From Natrinema hispanicum (GTDB taxonomy: Archaea; Halobacteriota; Halobacteria; Halobacteriales; Natrialbaceae): a DNA stretch of 40,049 nt. The translations under genes and the position numbers were made by a program. Every line of letters starts with the position of its first letter. Position 1 is the first letter of the stretch. The stretch covers positions 1 to 40,049 of the forward strand of contig NZ_FOIC01000023.1 of the NCBI RefSeq assembly GCF_900111485.1, given 5' to 3'. Below are positions 26,180 to 33,558 of this stretch, piece after piece. Below the pieces are notes generated by a model. The model was given only the letters and a program-made list of their open reading frames with translations. It made no database searches and was not told the DNA's origin.

Positions 26180-26211
26180 GCTATGATAGCAAGTGGGGAT
26201 ATTAATAAAAT
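26180..26211 (-). promoter_or_regulatory. Promoter and candidate operator of the znu operon
   Basis: On the minus strand a TATA-like TTTATTAATAT (about 26200-26210) predicts transcription from around 26177. The perfect palindrome GCTATGATAGC (26180-26190; arms GCTAT/ATAGC) lies right at that predicted start, a position suited to a repressor. A metal-responsive repressor is the natural guess; the site is not one I can match to a known consensus. Confidence 0.45.
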
Positions 26212-26389
26212 TGCCCAGTATCACAGAGCGTGTTATCAACATCACTGTGGACCTTGCTACCACCTCTTTGCGAGGTGCGGTGACCGTGCCCGTCACTGTC
26301 GGTCTTCATGAGCGGAGACATCACAACGACAAGCACCGTCCGCTGGATGCACAACGATGAGGGTTGACTACAGGATTCCCCGAGGCAGT
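26212..26389. other. Intergenic region with a short hairpin
   Basis: No gene is supported. A perfect six-base inverted repeat (CACCTC 26261-26266, GAGGTG 26272-26277) with a five-base loop is visible. A reverse 63-codon frame (26202-26393) has poor coding character. Confidence 0.3.
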
Positions 26390-26749
26390 TCACTCGCTTC
26401 GTTCCGCTTCGAGGGCCTGCAGCGTTTCGTAGGCGTCAACCGCGTACGTCATCGCCGGGCCGCCCCCCATGACGACGGCGATTTTCAGCGCATCGACGAT
26501 TTCATCATGGGTTGCACCAGCCTCGAGTGCGGCGTCTGTATGCCAGAGAATGCAGTGGTCACAGCGGGTGACGACGCCGATCGCGAGCGACAGCAGCTCC
26601 TTGGTCTTGTGATCGAGGACGGTTGTTGCTTCTGCCGATTCGATGAAGCCCGAAAACTGTTTCAGTTCCGGTGCTTCCTCCACGAGGTCGCCGAGCGTCC
26701 CCTTGAATTCGTCTAGCTCCTGTGTGCGAGACATCATGTAGCTACTCAC
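26390..26749 (-). CDS. Carboxymuconolactone-decarboxylase-family (AhpD-like) protein
   Basis: A 119-residue all-helical CMD-family protein. The redox motif is complete: Cys63 and Cys66 in VVTRCDHCILWHTDAALEAGAT with His70, followed by HDEIVDALKIAVVMGGGPAM. Members with this CxxC-x3-H unit are AhpD-like peroxidase or thiol-transfer proteins; the single-domain form usually makes a hexamer. Starts at 26749, 26737 and 26734 are possible; the last two skip the unconserved MSSY. It stands alone, so a general oxidative-stress role is the most that can be said. Confidence 0.84.
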   Translation of the reverse strand: MSSYMMSRTQELDEFKGTLGDLVEEAPELKQFSGFIESAEATTVLDHKTKELLSLAIGVVTRCDHCILWHTDAALEAGATHDEIVDALKIAVVMGGGPAMTYAVDAYETLQALEAERSE

Positions 26750-26974
26750 CGAGGAGGACTAAAGCCTGATGGGGTATCCCGGGTAGCGTCAGCCGATACT
26801 GCCTGTTTATCGCGTGACTCCACCAGAACCGGTACCGCTCGAGTTCTCGCTCTCTTGAATTTTACGTACAACGGCACAGTGTTCGCCGTGTAGCATCGTC
26901 CGATTTCGGCGGTTGGGAGAACGAGAAATAACAGTCGTTACTGAGTGGCTCATACGGTCTGCTGTAACGAGTTA

Positions 26975-27010
26975 CCGGTGCAACCGTAGTGCGGGTCGCG
27001 GTTGCACCGG
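26975..27010. repeat. 12-bp perfect inverted repeat
   Basis: CCGGTGCAACCG (26975-26986) and CGGTTGCACCGG (26999-27010) are exact reverse complements separated by 12 bases. In RNA they would form a strong stem with a 12-nt loop. The arms are GC-rich, with no T-run behind either, so it is not a standard terminator. Options are a regulator site or a structured RNA. Confidence 0.6.
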
Positions 27011-27084
27011 AACTGACTGATAGTAGTCCGTATCATAGAAGTATTCCTGCGATGTTGATTACATCCACATTATCATGAATTGGC

Positions 27085-27106
27085 CAATAAGTAGATGTGC
27101 TTATTG
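27085..27106. repeat. 7-bp perfect inverted repeat in A/T-rich sequence
   Basis: CAATAAG (27085-27091) and CTTATTG (27100-27106) are exact complements around an 8-base spacer. The 22-bp span is the right size for a dimeric regulator site, about 560 nt upstream of the winged-helix start on the other strand and not near any clear forward gene. Confidence 0.4.
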
Positions 27107-27308
27107 ACTACTGGGATTCCGACCAATCAGCGTATCTGGCCGAAGAGTCGTGATGAATACAGAGCGCGAATGCAGTCCAGTTCTCGAGGAAAGGTGTTCG
27201 TTCAGTACAGAGGACGTAGCCAGTGCTCCTGGCCACTCACCAATCTTCACCAGTAGAGCCGGACTGGTACCTACGAATCTGGGATCGACACCGGAACGTC
27301 GCTCTGAC

Positions 27309-27662
27309 CTACGGCCAGCCCGCTGGAAGCTCGTCCGGGTGGGCGGTCAGCAACTCGACGAGCGGCGCGATCTCGTCGAAGCGCGGCCCGCGCGTAACCG
27401 TCTCCGAATCGGAGTCCCACTCGATGAAGCCCGCCTCGTCGAGCTTCGGGAGATGGATGTGGTACAGCCTCGTCACGACATCCTCGCGTCGCTCGTCGTT
27501 GGTGAAATCCGCCGGGGCGAACTCGGCTACGTCTCTTGGGTTTGCGTCGACAAGCGCCGTCAGGACGCGGCGCCGAGGGGACTTGCTGAGTACTTCGAAG
27601 AACTCGTCGAGCGTGGGACGCTCCCGTTGAACAGTCTGATCGCGTGGCGAATGGTCGGTCAT
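27309..27662 (-). CDS. Halobacterial winged-helix protein (DUF7344 type)
   Basis: A 117-residue protein with the short winged-helix domain common in haloarchaea: TLDEFFEVLSKSPRRRVLTALVDANP, then VVTRLYHIHLPKLDEAGFIEWDSDSETVTRGPRF. These ArsR-like domains bind DNA and often control nearby genes or act as HTH halves of signalling proteins. The same domain type forms the N-terminus of the response regulator at 31778-32575. No ligand domain is present. The gene is alone. Confidence 0.78.
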   Translation of the reverse strand: MTDHSPRDQTVQRERPTLDEFFEVLSKSPRRRVLTALVDANPRDVAEFAPADFTNDERREDVVTRLYHIHLPKLDEAGFIEWDSDSETVTRGPRFDEIAPLVELLTAHPDELPAGWP

Positions 27663-27844
27663 ATGATTGCGAAGGATCAGATGAGGTTCTCCAACCGACC
27701 CATCTGATTCAGGCTACTGTTTGGCTCGGTCCAGCAAAAAGACTGTGCAAAACGCAGAAAATGGGTTGTGAAATTCGCACCTTTCACTGGTTTAATTGCT
27801 GATTCACTACCTTGCTCGGATGGTTCGACAGTCTGCCGATTGGA

Positions 27845-28342
27845 CTACTCCTCGTCTCCCTCGAACTCGAACTCCGCCCAGGGGCGAGTGTGGTGATTGG
27901 TGACGATTTCGGAGGACTCGATACTGAAGCCCATCGAAGCGAGGTTGTTGGTGATTTCGGTCAGGTCCCGAGTGTCAGTGGCGACGACCTCGACGTAGAT
28001 GTTGTGCGTGCTGGTGAGCATCTCTCGGACGTCGACCACTCCGTGGCGATCCAGTGCGTTGACGGCCAACTCCTCGCGCTCGTCGGCGGGGGCGCTACAG
28101 ACGAACAGCACGTGCAGCGGGTAGTTCGCCAGCTCGTAGTTGATTTTTGGGAAGTACCCCTCGATGATGCCCGTCTCCTCTAGGTTCTCGATGCGGTTGC
28201 GGACGGTGCTGGCGGAGACGTCCACCTCCTCTGCGATTTCGGCGATCGTGATGTTCCGGGCATCCTTCTGTAGCAAAAACAGGATCCCACGATCGACATC
28301 GTCGAGTGCGACTTCACCCATAGGTTCGTACAAACTCGCCAT
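27845..28342 (-). CDS. Lrp/AsnC-family transcriptional regulator
   Basis: A regulator of 165 residues from the ATG at 28342 (MASLYEPMGEV); 28321 (MGEVALDDVD) is the next candidate. The frame to 28393 adds an Arg-rich stretch unlikely to be translated. The N-terminal HTH is LDDVDRGILFLLQKDARNITIAEIAEEVDVSASTVRNRIENLEETGII. The C-terminal RAM-like alpha/beta domain covers LHVLFVCSAPADEREELAVNAL to NIYVEVVATDTRDLTEITNNL. The tail HHTRPWAEFEFEGDEE is very acidic. Lrp proteins sense amino acids or similar small ligands. It is divergent from the HalOD1 gene with an A/T-rich promoter region between them. Confidence 0.82.
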   Translation of the reverse strand: MASLYEPMGEVALDDVDRGILFLLQKDARNITIAEIAEEVDVSASTVRNRIENLEETGIIEGYFPKINYELANYPLHVLFVCSAPADEREELAVNALDRHGVVDVREMLTSTHNIYVEVVATDTRDLTEITNNLASMGFSIESSEIVTNHHTRPWAEFEFEGDEE

Positions 28343-28495
28343 CTGCGTAAATCTTCGTCCGCGTCGCGGGAATTCACACCGTCGATGTATCACACAGCGA
28401 GGGCGACGTATCGGGGCTGCTCATTCGAAAGCCGAACTGCGGTTTTTGCACATACTGGGGCTATATTTGCGTAATGTGGAACATTTGAGCAAATA

Positions 28496-28503
28496 TTTAT
28501 ATA
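28496..28503 (+). promoter_or_regulatory. TATA box of the HalOD1 gene
   Basis: TTTATATA is centred about 27 nt ahead of the ATG at 28526, predicting a leaderless transcript and supporting that start. Confidence 0.45.
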
Positions 28504-28525
28504 TTGTTGCAGCTTAGGGTGGGTA

Positions 28526-28804
28526 ATGGTTTCACACGTCACGTCGTATCGGGTGGTCAAGGCGGTAGCCCGGAAAGAGGGTGTTTCGCCGACCGAGTTA
28601 TCCCCTCCCTTGTTCAGCGTCATCGATCCGGAGGCGCTGGACGCGCTCGTTCAGGAGGATGTGGACTCGAACACCAGTCAGGTGGAAATCGAGTTCACAT
28701 ACCTGGACTACATCGTTCAGATCCGGAACGGCCCCACAGTGAGTATCTCGGTCCAGGATAGAGACACATCGATGGAGAATCCCGAGTCCTTGCCTGAACA
28801 GTGA
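28526..28804 (+). CDS. HalOD1 output-domain protein
   Basis: A 92-residue protein matching the HalOD1 domain: SYRVVKAVARKEGVSPTELSPPLFSVIDPEALDALV, then VEIEFTYLDYIVQIRNGPTVSIS. HalOD1 is a haloarchaeal domain found alone or behind receiver domains and proposed as a signalling output module. It stands near the sensor-kinase/response-regulator genes. The start is supported by the TATA spacing. Confidence 0.8.
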   Translation: MVSHVTSYRVVKAVARKEGVSPTELSPPLFSVIDPEALDALVQEDVDSNTSQVEIEFTYLDYIVQIRNGPTVSISVQDRDTSMENPESLPEQ

Positions 28805-29002
28805 GCCAGCGTTGTGGAGTACTCCCCTTGGAACTCCGTATTCTCAGGAGGGTGCGCATACGCAGAGGAAGCTGCAGTGATTCCTCATTCGCACTCAATC
28901 TTCCAGATTCATCGATAGAATCGTGTGCGAAGATAACACTATGGATTCATCATCAATTAACTAATGTGAGGATTTAAACTGTTTTCGAAACAAGGTCTAA
29001 GT

Positions 29003-29176
29003 ATGAGTGATAAGAAGCCGAACAACCCACTGTCGCCGTACTACCCATCAGAAACTCCCAGTCTCTCAGGGAACGTTCCCAAGTGGATAGCAATCGGTGT
29101 CGTACTGTGGGGGGTTTTCTGGGCGATTTACATGCTTCTTGACCTTCTTTTTGGAAGTATCCCGTCTCCATTCTAA
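29003..29176 (+). CDS. 57-residue single-span membrane protein
   Basis: ATG at 29003 to TAA at 29174-29176 encodes a polar N-terminus rich in Pro and Ser (MSDKKPNNPLSPYYPSETPS) and one strong membrane helix (WIAIGVVLWGVFWAIYMLLDLLF), ending GSIPSPF. A TATA-like TTTAAA (28973-28978) is centred about 27 nt ahead of the ATG, as for a leaderless gene. Together these make it credible despite being too short for most gene finders. I recognise no family. It has no close gene partner, though it lies between the HalOD1 and histidine-kinase genes. Confidence 0.58.
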   Translation: MSDKKPNNPLSPYYPSETPSLSGNVPKWIAIGVVLWGVFWAIYMLLDLLFGSIPSPF

Positions 29177-29335
29177 ATGGAATAAAAGTGTGTGTCTAAG
29201 ATATTTAATCATACTCTGTTACCTGCTTGCTCTGTACTTACCGATTCAATAATGATTCTGCGCGACAGCAAATAGTGAATTTCCACTCGAGACAGATCTT
29301 ATCACCGGATGCGTCCTGCCATCGACCGCATCGTA

Positions 29336-31447
29336 CTACGCCGGATTGCGTTGTGCTGTGGTCACTTCAAATCGTGCGCCCCCGTCCTCGCTTTCGGTCA
29401 CGCCGACTGTCCAGCCATGAGCTTCGGCGATTCCCTTGACAATGGCGAGCCCGAAGCCCGTTCCCTCACTCGTCGTCGAGTAGCCCTGATCGAATATCTC
29501 CTCACGTATCGCGGGTGGAATGCCCGGCCCGTCGTCTGCGACGTAAAATCCATCACGGCTCTCGAGTCGGCCAACGCGGATCGTCACATCGTCGCCGCCG
29601 TGGGTCAGCGCATTCGAGAGGAGATTCTCGATTAGCTGCCGTAGCCGAGCCTCGTCACCTTCGAGGCGATAGTCCCCGAGCGCGATATCGATGGTCGCAC
29701 GGTCGTTCGGAAGCGTCTCACAGACCGACTCGAGTAGCGTCTGCAAGACGATCGGCTGGGTCTCGTCGACCTGCTGGCCGTTGCGTGCGAGGGTTAGCAG
29801 ATCGCCGATGAGCGCGTTCATCCGCTTGTGAGCAGCCTTGATGCGATCGAAGTCCTCCGCTGCGCCGCTCTCACGGCCGAGTTCGAGTGCAGCCTGGGCG
29901 ACTGTCAGCGGGTTTCGGAGGTCGTGACTGACAACGGAGGCGAACTCCTCGAGACGGGCATTGGTCCGTTGAAGTTCACGCTCGCGTTCTTTGCGCTCAG
30001 TAATATCCTGAAACGCGCCGCGCGCACCGATGAGGGTGCCATCGTCGTCGTACCACGGCGCTCCGAGCGTTCGAACCCAGCGTCTCTCATCGGCAGCCGT
30101 GATGATCCGTAACTCTAGATCGTAGCCGTCACCTGTTTTCCGCAGCCGTTCGAACGCGTCCGTAATCGTCGCTCTATCCTGTGGATGATAGAAGTCGATT
30201 CCGTCTTCAACCGCCGGCTCGTACTCGGTTGGCAGTTCGTGGATGCGATAGACTTCGTCCGTCCATCGCATCGTCTCCGTACGGAAGTCGACCTCCCAGC
30301 CGCCGATATCCGCGGCGCTCTGGATCTGCCGAAGGAACTCCCGCTTTTGCTCGAGTTCACGGGCACGTTGTTTGTGTTTGGTAATGTTTCGCCCCTCGGT
30401 GACGAGTAGGACGACATTGTCCCGTTCGTCCGTGATCGGTCGAATCGAGAAGTCGATGATTGCCGTTTCATCAGCACCTTGTACTTCGACGTCGTATCGG
30501 ACGAATTCGCCGTTCGCAGCCGACGTGACGGCGTCTTTCAGCTGCATCCGAGTGTGCTCGTCTCGCTGCCACCAATACGTGTCCCAGAACAGTTCGCCGA
30601 TGACCTCCTCGCGTTTGAGACCGCCGAACTCGAGCGCGGAGTCGTTAGCTTCGAGCAATGTTCCGTCGGTGTCTAACAACCCGATATACTGGTACGTCTG
30701 GTTGAAGATGGCGTCGTACCGGCGCTCTCGATCTTTCTGTGCGGTGATATTGCGCGTCGCTCCGACGAGTTTCTCGACGGTGCCATCGACAATGACGGGA
30801 GCAATCCGCGTCTCCCAGTAGGGTCCCTCGTTGGGGACCGAAACGAGCTCTTCGTATTCGATTGGTTCACGCCGGGCAACGCACTCGCGGTACTTCTCGA
30901 GGATGGAATTTCCCTCTTCAAAACCGAAGACATCACGTAACCCCCGCCCGCTGAGTTCGTCGCTTGTAAGTCCCGTGTGGCGTTCATACGCGGGATTAAC
31001 GCGTTCTAACTGAAACTTGTCCGTCTCCTCGTCGAGATCGATGAGGAAAAGCGCATCCTGCGTGTTCTCGAACAGTGTTTCTGCGAGTTCGACTCGTTCT
31101 TGACGTGCCTTGCGCTCGGTAATTTCGCGGGAAAGTATCGTGAGACCATCCGCGTTAACGTAAATGGACACCTCGATCCACGAGTCGAGTGGATCGCCGA
31201 ATCGTGTCTCGAACGAGCGTGCTTCTTGCGTTTGAATCGCTTCCCGACACTGTCCCTCGAATTTGGACCCCCGAAACGATGGAACGACATCCCACACGAC
31301 TTCGCCTTCGATAGCCGCTGCTGGGACGCCAGTCCACTCATCCATCCGGTCGTTCCAATACGTGACTCGACACTCGGTATCTACTGCACAGCATGCGTCC
31401 GAGATACGCTCGGTCAATCGTTCATATGTTGATTGGCTATTGCTCAT
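29336..31447 (-). CDS. Four-PAS sensor histidine kinase
   Basis: A 703-residue kinase with no membrane segment, hence probably cytoplasmic. Four PAS units lie at about 5-112, 118-238, 242-357 and 370-486, with PAC-like ends such as LSREITERKAR, VGATRNITAQKDR and RGAFQDITERKER. Then come a dimerisation/phosphoacceptor helix with His508 in VVSHDLRNPLTVAQAALELG and an ATPase domain with the N box ENLLSNALTHGG, G1 VADDGPGIP and G2 EGTGFGLAIVKGIAEAHGW. A lone Trp-rich PAS (FWDTYWWQRDEHTR) could bind a flavin or haem, but no diagnostic residue is visible. A 77-residue frame and a response-regulator gene lie directly upstream on the same strand and are the likely partners. Confidence 0.88.
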   Translation of the reverse strand: MSNSQSTYERLTERISDACCAVDTECRVTYWNDRMDEWTGVPAAAIEGEVVWDVVPSFRGSKFEGQCREAIQTQEARSFETRFGDPLDSWIEVSIYVNADGLTILSREITERKARQERVELAETLFENTQDALFLIDLDEETDKFQLERVNPAYERHTGLTSDELSGRGLRDVFGFEEGNSILEKYRECVARREPIEYEELVSVPNEGPYWETRIAPVIVDGTVEKLVGATRNITAQKDRERRYDAIFNQTYQYIGLLDTDGTLLEANDSALEFGGLKREEVIGELFWDTYWWQRDEHTRMQLKDAVTSAANGEFVRYDVEVQGADETAIIDFSIRPITDERDNVVLLVTEGRNITKHKQRARELEQKREFLRQIQSAADIGGWEVDFRTETMRWTDEVYRIHELPTEYEPAVEDGIDFYHPQDRATITDAFERLRKTGDGYDLELRIITAADERRWVRTLGAPWYDDDGTLIGARGAFQDITERKERERELQRTNARLEEFASVVSHDLRNPLTVAQAALELGRESGAAEDFDRIKAAHKRMNALIGDLLTLARNGQQVDETQPIVLQTLLESVCETLPNDRATIDIALGDYRLEGDEARLRQLIENLLSNALTHGGDDVTIRVGRLESRDGFYVADDGPGIPPAIREEIFDQGYSTTSEGTGFGLAIVKGIAEAHGWTVGVTESEDGGARFEVTTAQRNPA

Positions 31448-31454
31448 CTGATCA

Positions 31455-31688
31455 TTATCGTCCGACGGCGTCTTCGAGACACCGTATCAGTAGCGAGTAC
31501 TGGTCACTTCCGGGCGCAGACTGATGAGACGCTGTTACGCCCCGTGCGATGGCTCCAGCGGTCGGGTCGTCGGTTTCGCTTCCCGCAACCGATTCGAAAC
31601 GGGCGTCGGCGGTGACACAGCGGGCGGAGACTGCGCGTTCTGGATGGACCTCCGATACGTTCCGTCGGGACACGTTTTCGGCGTTCAT
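31455..31688 (-). CDS. 77-residue protein between the response regulator and the kinase
   Basis: The frame ends 7 nt before the kinase start. Codons are mostly GC-ending and the C-terminal half is protein-like (FESVAGSETDDPTAGAIARGV, then DQYSLLIRCLEDAVGR). I recognise no family. Its position in an apparent operon supports a gene; its moderate length and overlap with other open frames keep confidence modest. Confidence 0.48.
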   Translation of the reverse strand: MNAENVSRRNVSEVHPERAVSARCVTADARFESVAGSETDDPTAGAIARGVTASHQSAPGSDQYSLLIRCLEDAVGR

Positions 31689-31777
31689 TCGTGGCTGAGA
31701 TAATCATCCAGTCCGACAAGTTGGGCGATCGCCGAACCGTGCTCTGGTCGGCGGTTTCGTCCCAATTCCGCGGGGGG

Positions 31778-32575
31778 TTAGTCTCCAGTGACTGCCTTGC
31801 GGATCCGATCAGCCAGTTCGTCGTACTGTTCGGTATCTGGCCCCTTCTGGACGTAATCGGTTACGCCAGTCTCGATCGCCTGACTGGCCACCGATTCACT
31901 GCCTTTGGCAGTGAAGACGATGAACGGCATCGTCGCGTCCTCCTCGCGGACGGCTTTTAAAAAGTCGATCCCGCTAATCGCTGGCATCTGATAGTCGCTC
32001 ACGATACAGTCGAACGATTCCTCCTCGAGTCTGGTCACCGCTTCGAGGGAACTCGCTCCGGTGGTAACGGTCATATCGTCGTTCTCGCGCTCGAGGTAGG
32101 CACCGATCGTCTCGGGAAGTCCCGGTTCGTCGTCGACGAGTAACACCTGAATTGTCTCGCGCTCGTCAGGCTGACTGTCCGGTTCGTGCACACTCTCGAA
32201 CTGGATCTGATGGCGAACCGCGAGGTCGAGCCACTCGCCAATGTTACCGTGAAGGCTCGTAGACTCGACGATCTGTTGCTCCGGATCGTACGTGATCAGT
32301 CCAGTGTCCACGAGTTTAGGAAAATGGCTGTGATGTAACGACGTGCGCAGGTGCTCGTGATCGACCCCTCGAGACTCGTCTCCATTGACCTCTGCGATCA
32401 CGTCGGCGAGTTCGTCGACCGTCGCAGCTCTATGCTGACGAAGGTGGAACAGAACAGTTCGCCGACTGGCGTCGGAGAGTACGTGAAATAATTCGTCATT
32501 CGAGAAATCGGGGCGGCCGCGGCCGTCCGGAGTACCTTCGTCTACCATACTTGGTAGAGATAACCACACAATCAT
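31778..32575 (-). CDS. Response regulator with N-terminal winged helix and C-terminal receiver
   Basis: A 265-residue protein with reversed domain order. Residues about 22-120 are a halobacterial winged helix (DELFHVLSDASRRTVLFHLR, then LHHSHFPKLVDTGLITYDPE). Residues 142-265 are a receiver domain with every key residue: Asp148-Asp149 in VLLVDDEPG, phospho-acceptor Asp194 in CIVSDYQMP, Thr222 in IVFTAKG, and Lys244 in YVQKGPD. The order suggests phosphorylation controls the HTH from behind. A TATA-like run (about 32600-32608, minus strand) is spaced for a leaderless start at 32575; the ATG at 32548 (MVDEGTPDG) is the alternative. It is probably the partner of the kinase downstream. Confidence 0.85.
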   Translation of the reverse strand: MIVWLSLPSMVDEGTPDGRGRPDFSNDELFHVLSDASRRTVLFHLRQHRAATVDELADVIAEVNGDESRGVDHEHLRTSLHHSHFPKLVDTGLITYDPEQQIVESTSLHGNIGEWLDLAVRHQIQFESVHEPDSQPDERETIQVLLVDDEPGLPETIGAYLERENDDMTVTTGASSLEAVTRLEEESFDCIVSDYQMPAISGIDFLKAVREEDATMPFIVFTAKGSESVASQAIETGVTDYVQKGPDTEQYDELADRIRKAVTGD

Positions 32576-32795
32576 AAGCGTTATTTACAATTCGGAAATA
32601 TTATAAAAATACCCGATAGTCCAGCTATGCGGACGTCCTTCCGGGACAGCAGGATCTCATGGCTGGTAAAACTCTCAAAATTCTGAAAATCAGCCTCCTA
32701 AGTGTTGCTGGCGACAGCAGCGTTCGGTTAATGATAGAACAAATCGCAAGATAGTTAATACAGTTGTCTAATATTTCAGAGAGGAATCGAAACCC

Positions 32796-33488
32796 ATGCG
32801 CCGTCGTCAATTTATTGTCGCCACCGGTCTCGGAGCGGTCACCGCTCTGGGTGGATGCCTCGGTAGCAAGTCACCACCACCACGGAAGTCGAGCGTCGTC
32901 TCCGACTTCGAGGTGAGCGACGGCACACTCGTCGTTGATCTTGCCGACAATAAGTGGGTCATGTCCCGTTACGACGGGTCGCAACAGTCTCCCGCCACGG
33001 TAAGCCCCGTTGGTATCGCCAGCGCGAAAGGCAGTAGTGGCGGTGGCGGTGGCCGAGGCGCAACCGGACGCGGCACCGGCGGATACACCTCCGCGCCACA
33101 TACGAGCCACGGACACGCGTGGTACCACGGTGGCGACTACGCCGACGACTGGTACGAAGATCACGAGGAGGAAGTGACGCAGTACCCTGTTACTGTCGCC
33201 GCACTCGGGGTCGCCTATCTCGGTAGCACCGATCAGATGCAAGACGAGGCACCAGACGCAGGCACAGTCTCCTGGGACGAGACGTTCCAGAATCCGAGCG
33301 GGACCGTCATGTACGACATCACCAACCGTCCGGAATTCTCTCAGGCGGGCTGGTATCGCGTCGGCGCGAACATCGTCGGTGGCGATTCGAATCACGACTT
33401 CCGCTGGGAGTGTTACGATCTCGAGGTCAGCGACGGCGCTACGGGCTTTCGGATCGACGAACAGTGGAAGGTGTCGCCACGCATCTAA
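32796..33488 (+). CDS. Tat lipoprotein of unknown function, first gene of the SpeE/DUF2617 cluster
   Basis: A 230-residue exported protein with a Tat lipoprotein signal: MRRRQFIVATGLGAVTALGGC, lipid Cys at 21. After a beta-rich start (VSDGTLVVDLADNKWVMSRY) comes a Gly-rich stretch with His and Tyr (GGGGGRGATGRGTGGY, then TSHGHAWYHGGDYADDWYED). A second beta-rich half (SGTVMYDI, WYRVGANIVGG, FRWECYDLEVSDG) looks like an Ig-like or extracellular beta-sandwich domain. I recognise no family. The gene leads a forward cluster, with a 70-nt gap to the spermidine-synthase-like gene. A purine-rich GAGAGG lies about 15-20 nt before the ATG. Confidence 0.7.
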   Translation: MRRRQFIVATGLGAVTALGGCLGSKSPPPRKSSVVSDFEVSDGTLVVDLADNKWVMSRYDGSQQSPATVSPVGIASAKGSSGGGGGRGATGRGTGGYTSAPHTSHGHAWYHGGDYADDWYEDHEEEVTQYPVTVAALGVAYLGSTDQMQDEAPDAGTVSWDETFQNPSGTVMYDITNRPEFSQAGWYRVGANIVGGDSNHDFRWECYDLEVSDGATGFRIDEQWKVSPRI

Positions 33489-33558
33489 GCTGTGTGTCTC
33501 CCCTGCCCTCGACGTGCCCGCTCGAGGCAAATCTGAGCAAACGGTGAGCCGCTTTCCC

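Larger units (their letters stand above)
26750..27308. other. Long intergenic region with two perfect inverted repeats
   Basis: Over 500 bases without a supported gene. The central part (27011-27120) is A/T-rich. Two perfect inverted repeats stand out and are listed separately (26975-27010 and 27085-27106). The forward frame from 27150 is the shadow of the winged-helix gene on the other strand. An unannotated RNA could be encoded here, but nothing proves it. Confidence 0.4.

Noticed and set aside
26202-26393. 63-codon reverse frame upstream of znuA
   Set aside because: It covers the znu promoter and palindrome, has poor codon bias and no homology I can see.
27150-27707. 185-codon forward frame
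   Set aside because: It is the antisense of the winged-helix gene at 27309-27662, whose protein pattern is clear.
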